Shown here piece after piece: positions 61,301 to 64,000 of a stretch of DNA of 64,000 nucleotides. Numbering within the stretch: position 1 is the stretch's first letter; every line of letters begins with the position of its first letter. The DNA comes from Ipomoea triloba (taxonomy: Eukaryota > Streptophyta > Magnoliopsida > Solanales > Convolvulaceae): assembly GCF_003576645.1 (NCBI RefSeq), contig NC_044917.1, positions 5,808,945 through 5,872,944 of the forward strand, given 5' to 3'. The notes below the pieces were generated by a model. That model saw only the letters and a program-made list of their open reading frames with translations, made no database searches and was not told the origin of the DNA. Both the position numbers and the translations under genes were made by a program.

Positions 61301-62490
61301 CTCCTAGAATGATTCCATTGTCAAGAAATAGCCCTATATTTTTTGGAAATGGTTCATATGGAGGAATTGGGGTGAATAATAGTGAGTTAACTGGTCGAAG
61401 TCGAAGAGTTGAGAGTGGGGACCAGATGGAAAACAAAAAACAATATCAGCTTGATTTAGAGAAGATTCTGAGCGGGGAAGATATCAGGACAACTTTGATG
61501 ATTAAAAACATCCCAAACAAGTAAGAGAGATCTCTCTGTTCAATTTACACGATGTTTTCTTTATGGAACTGCCAAGAGTTACAGACTTACATTTTATTTC
61601 CCATGAAGGTACACTTCAAAGATGCTACTTGCAGCTATTGACGAGACCCACAAAAATACATATGATTTCCTCTACTTACCAATTGATTTCAAGGTAATTG
61701 TAGTATCTTCGGCGTTTACATTTATTGGTAGTTTTGACTTGAACAGTAACTAAATTTTTGCCATTTTATCCCATGTTTTTCTTTTCGCTTCAGAATAAGT
61801 GCAATGTTGGTTATGCCTTCATCAACATGGTGTCTCCTTCACATATTATCTCTTTCTATGAGGTTAATCTTCTTCTTCTCTCCATTTTTTCGTGAATTCT
61901 TGTTTTGTCTAATGGAAACACTGAATGTATGCTCCCATTACTGCATTAGACGTCGCTTTTGAAAGTGAGATTCGTATGTAACATACTAATTTATGCAGGT
62001 ATTCAATGGGAAAAGGTGGGAAAAGTTTAACAGTGAAAAGGTTGCGTCTTTGGCTTATGCAAGAATCCAAGGAAAAGCGGCTTTAGTTGCTCACTTCCAG
62101 AACTCGAGCTTAATGAATGAAGACAAAAGATGTCGCCCAATTGTCTTCCAGTCAGAGGGGCAGGAGACTGCAGACGAGGTAACATAAATAAATTATTTAT
62201 AAATGTATACTTCTTCGTGTAAATGTGTAGAATTTATACTGCCCTTATAGGCGAGCCACCTTTTTAGACATTGTATTGTCAGCTTTGATTTTATTTGTTC
62301 TTTGGTTCCCCATAAATTTACCGAGATAAACTAAGGATGTTTTTTGGTTGCCCAGGAACCTTTACCTTCCAGCAACCTGAATGTTTGTATTCGACGGCCT
62401 GATGGGTCCTATACCGGAGACTCCCTGGATAGTCCCAAGGATAATCTCGATGAGAAGCCAGCGACTTCTACATTTACTGGAAGCGCCTGA
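58331..62490 (+). CDS. MEI2-like RNA-binding protein (AML2/AML5 clade)
   Basis: Plant Mei2-like proteins bind RNA and act in meiosis and vegetative meristem growth. Twelve exons: 58331-58373, 58461-58601, 58683-59149, 59248-59406, 59498-59614, 59752-59903, 60416-60507, 60596-61520, 61609-61693, 61794-61862, 61999-62178, 62356-62490, giving 854 residues. All phases join without stops. The N-terminal motif NAWAIPLGTNAYHAATDVSL and SLPVLPHEK are clade signatures. RRM1 covers about 194-270 (RTLFVRNINS...KHRGFVMISYY), RRM2 about 281-352 (TLVVFNLD...HHKFIEFYD), and the Mei2-type C-terminal RRM3 about 688-785 (TTLMIKNIPNKYTSKMLL...KCNVGYAFINM), with the conserved YDFLYLPIDF. A long Ser/Gly/Pro-rich linker separates RRM2 from RRM3. 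Intron 6 carries a MITE. Expression and specific role are not visible here. Confidence 0.94.
59946..60208. mobile_element. hAT-like MITE in MEI2-like intron 6
   Basis: The 263-bp insert has perfect 9-bp terminal inverted repeats TAGGGATGG / CCATCCCTA, flanked by atgtttgt (59938-59945) and atgtttgc (60209-60216), an 8-bp duplication with one mismatch. An 8-bp duplication is typical of hAT elements. It contains GGGTACCCAC and does not disturb the splice sites. Confidence 0.8.
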
Positions 62491-63120
62491 CCCTCAAATA
62501 CGATGGCCGTGGATTCTAACTGTTAATAGCTATTTCAGTACATATAATAAGTCAGCAGCAATGCGAAGATTGCGTTGAGGTTGTATGCTAGGCTGTGTCT
62601 GGTTTTTGGATGGAGGACACTCGGGGCATTTCCCGCAAGGCAGAGGGAACATTTAACTTATGTTATAGCGCACGAATTGGTGTTTAACACGGTGACAAGA
62701 ATTCCACCGTCCGGGCTGCTGGCGCAAGGCATCTCCTTTGTGATCTTACTTGTTCATCGTTGTAATTTCGTTGTATAGTGTTTTGTTACGGGGAATGCTA
62801 AGCAGGACACTAGTTAAGGATGTCGGTTCAGTTCTTTTCGTTTTGTTTTGGACAACATGGGAGTTTGGGGGCTCCAATCTTTGTTTTACAAGTCCAAAAT
62901 AAAGAAGAAAAGGATTGAAGAGACAACTTAATTATGGAATGTCCTAATAGTAAAACCCTTCTTGTATAGTGGGTTTAGGGCAGTCTCTCAAGTGTATAGG
63001 ATGCAGGCAAACAGATCACCTGCATCTTTTGAGTTTACTTGTGATCATGTACCTAGGAAACTGTTGCGTTTATGATGTTTTAATGTACATGGAATTTTTT
63101 TCAATTGTCTTTTGGCCTCA
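62491..63120 (+). other. MEI2-like 3' untranslated region
   Basis: Less AT-rich than the following spacer. Candidate polyadenylation signals include AATAAAG near 62898 and TTTAATGTACATGG near 63080. Short frames at 62381-62778 are out of frame with the gene and have no domain. Confidence 0.5.
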
Positions 63121-64000
63121 ATGAATTCATATTAAAAAAGAAAAGTGGATTAGGGCTTAATTGATTTATTGTGACTCACTTAATGTGTGATAAATATGTA
63201 ATGAGTGTCTAATATTGGAAGAATTGGAACTGAATGTAAGGTGGAAAACACAGATTTTACTTCATTGGTAGTATAATGTGGGGTTGGTGGCAAAGATTTA
63301 AGAGAGAATTTTGTGACGAAAGAAGCAACTACGTTGTTGCATAGACTATTCAAACTTGAATCCTCAACCTTCTTGGCATGAAAATGTTATGCAAAACAAA
63401 GTAGACATCCACATCAAATGATTGAACGTTCACCAACTCGTTAACAACAAACTGCATGACCCTAACTTTACATGTGATATGCACTCTAACTCCATACCTC
63501 CTCAAACATAACACTTCTCAAAATTTCAAAACTCGTAAAATTTTAGTCACGATCATTAAAATTTTACTTGAATTACAATACAAAACTATGTGTTACTATA
63601 CAAATTCTCTCATTTTCATTTCTCTAGTTTTTTTTTTAATCAAAATTTCCATTCAATTTGTAAAATTATAGTATCTCGAAAAGGGTGTACAAGTGAGTAA
63701 AACATGATTTTTGTATAAAAAAAAAAGCTATAAGTTTAATTCTTGTCAACGTAACCCTTTTCACAATCTATATTTGAAATTAATAAGATACCATCATAAC
63801 TAATAAATAGTAACTAGTTGGCCATAAACACTTGTCATTTAAATGGAACAAAGAATACATAAAAATAGTGATGCATGGTAGTATGGAGCACATCAAGAAA
63901 ATTAAACACTAATAAATGATGTTCACTCTATAAAATATATACTCTTTTCTTAGTTAAATGATATTTGAAACAAATAAAGAGTACATGAAATTAATGATAC
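63121..64000. other. Terminal intergenic region
   Basis: AT-rich; nothing recognised on either strand. Confidence 0.5.

Noticed and set aside
1..64000. tRNA or rRNA genes
   Set aside because: Only tRNA-like promoter boxes inside SINE-like repeats were seen; no complete cloverleaf or rRNA sequence was recognised.

Overview
This is plant nuclear DNA: AT-rich spacers, GT-AG introns, TATA boxes 60-130 bp upstream of starts, and dense small transposons (MITE-like foldbacks, a Helitron-like element, a SINE, solo LTRs). All six gene families are typical of eudicots. An asterid is plausible, but the sequence alone does not fix the species. Short N gaps show that it is a draft scaffold.

Layout. 1.7-3.4 kb: a complete three-exon cytochrome P450 (CYP85 clan, CYP718-like). 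3.7-5.1 kb (minus): a five-exon HAD phosphatase of the phosphatidylglycerophosphate phosphatase (PGPP1) type with a SINE in one intron. 6.0-7.5 kb: a solo LTR. 7.7-41.2 kb: a cluster of xyloglucan endotransglucosylase/hydrolase (XTH) genes. There are seven complete reading frames: A minus at 7.7 kb, then B 11.8, C 17.2, D 19.5, E 26.0, G 32.7 and H 40.1 kb, all plus. An eighth, truncated copy (F, 31.1 kb) is almost certainly an assembly duplicate of G. A second LTR (35.3-38.0 kb), also with a duplicated stretch at an N gap, lies between G and H. 42.7-43.6 kb (minus): a coiled-coil, tail-anchored PMD1/PMD2-like organelle division factor. 46.0-46.5 kb (minus): a PAR1/PAR2-like atypical HLH protein. 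47-57 kb: gene-poor DNA with MITEs and a 544-base gap. 58.3-62.5 kb: a twelve-exon MEI2-like RNA-binding protein with three RRMs.

The XTH cluster has three subfamilies. A, B and C have two exons and lack intron 2; D and E have three exons; G and H (and F) have three exons, a longer N-terminus and a His-Pro-Trp-Phe variant. Every copy keeps the catalytic motif [11 protein letters not shown], so all probably encode secreted enzymes that cut and rejoin cell-wall xyloglucan. The divergent pair A/B appears to have been duplicated as a block. The partner of C has collapsed to a scar that fuses the last codons of an XTH directly to its promoter (about 14.9 kb). A further gene-less relic lies at 22.0-23.3 kb. 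Upstream regions share a box (GGATCCTTCCTTC and variants) just before the TATA box.

I found no convincing new biological system. The most useful observations are the birth-and-death history of the XTH cluster, the two assembly duplications at gaps, the shared promoter box and the repeat structures.
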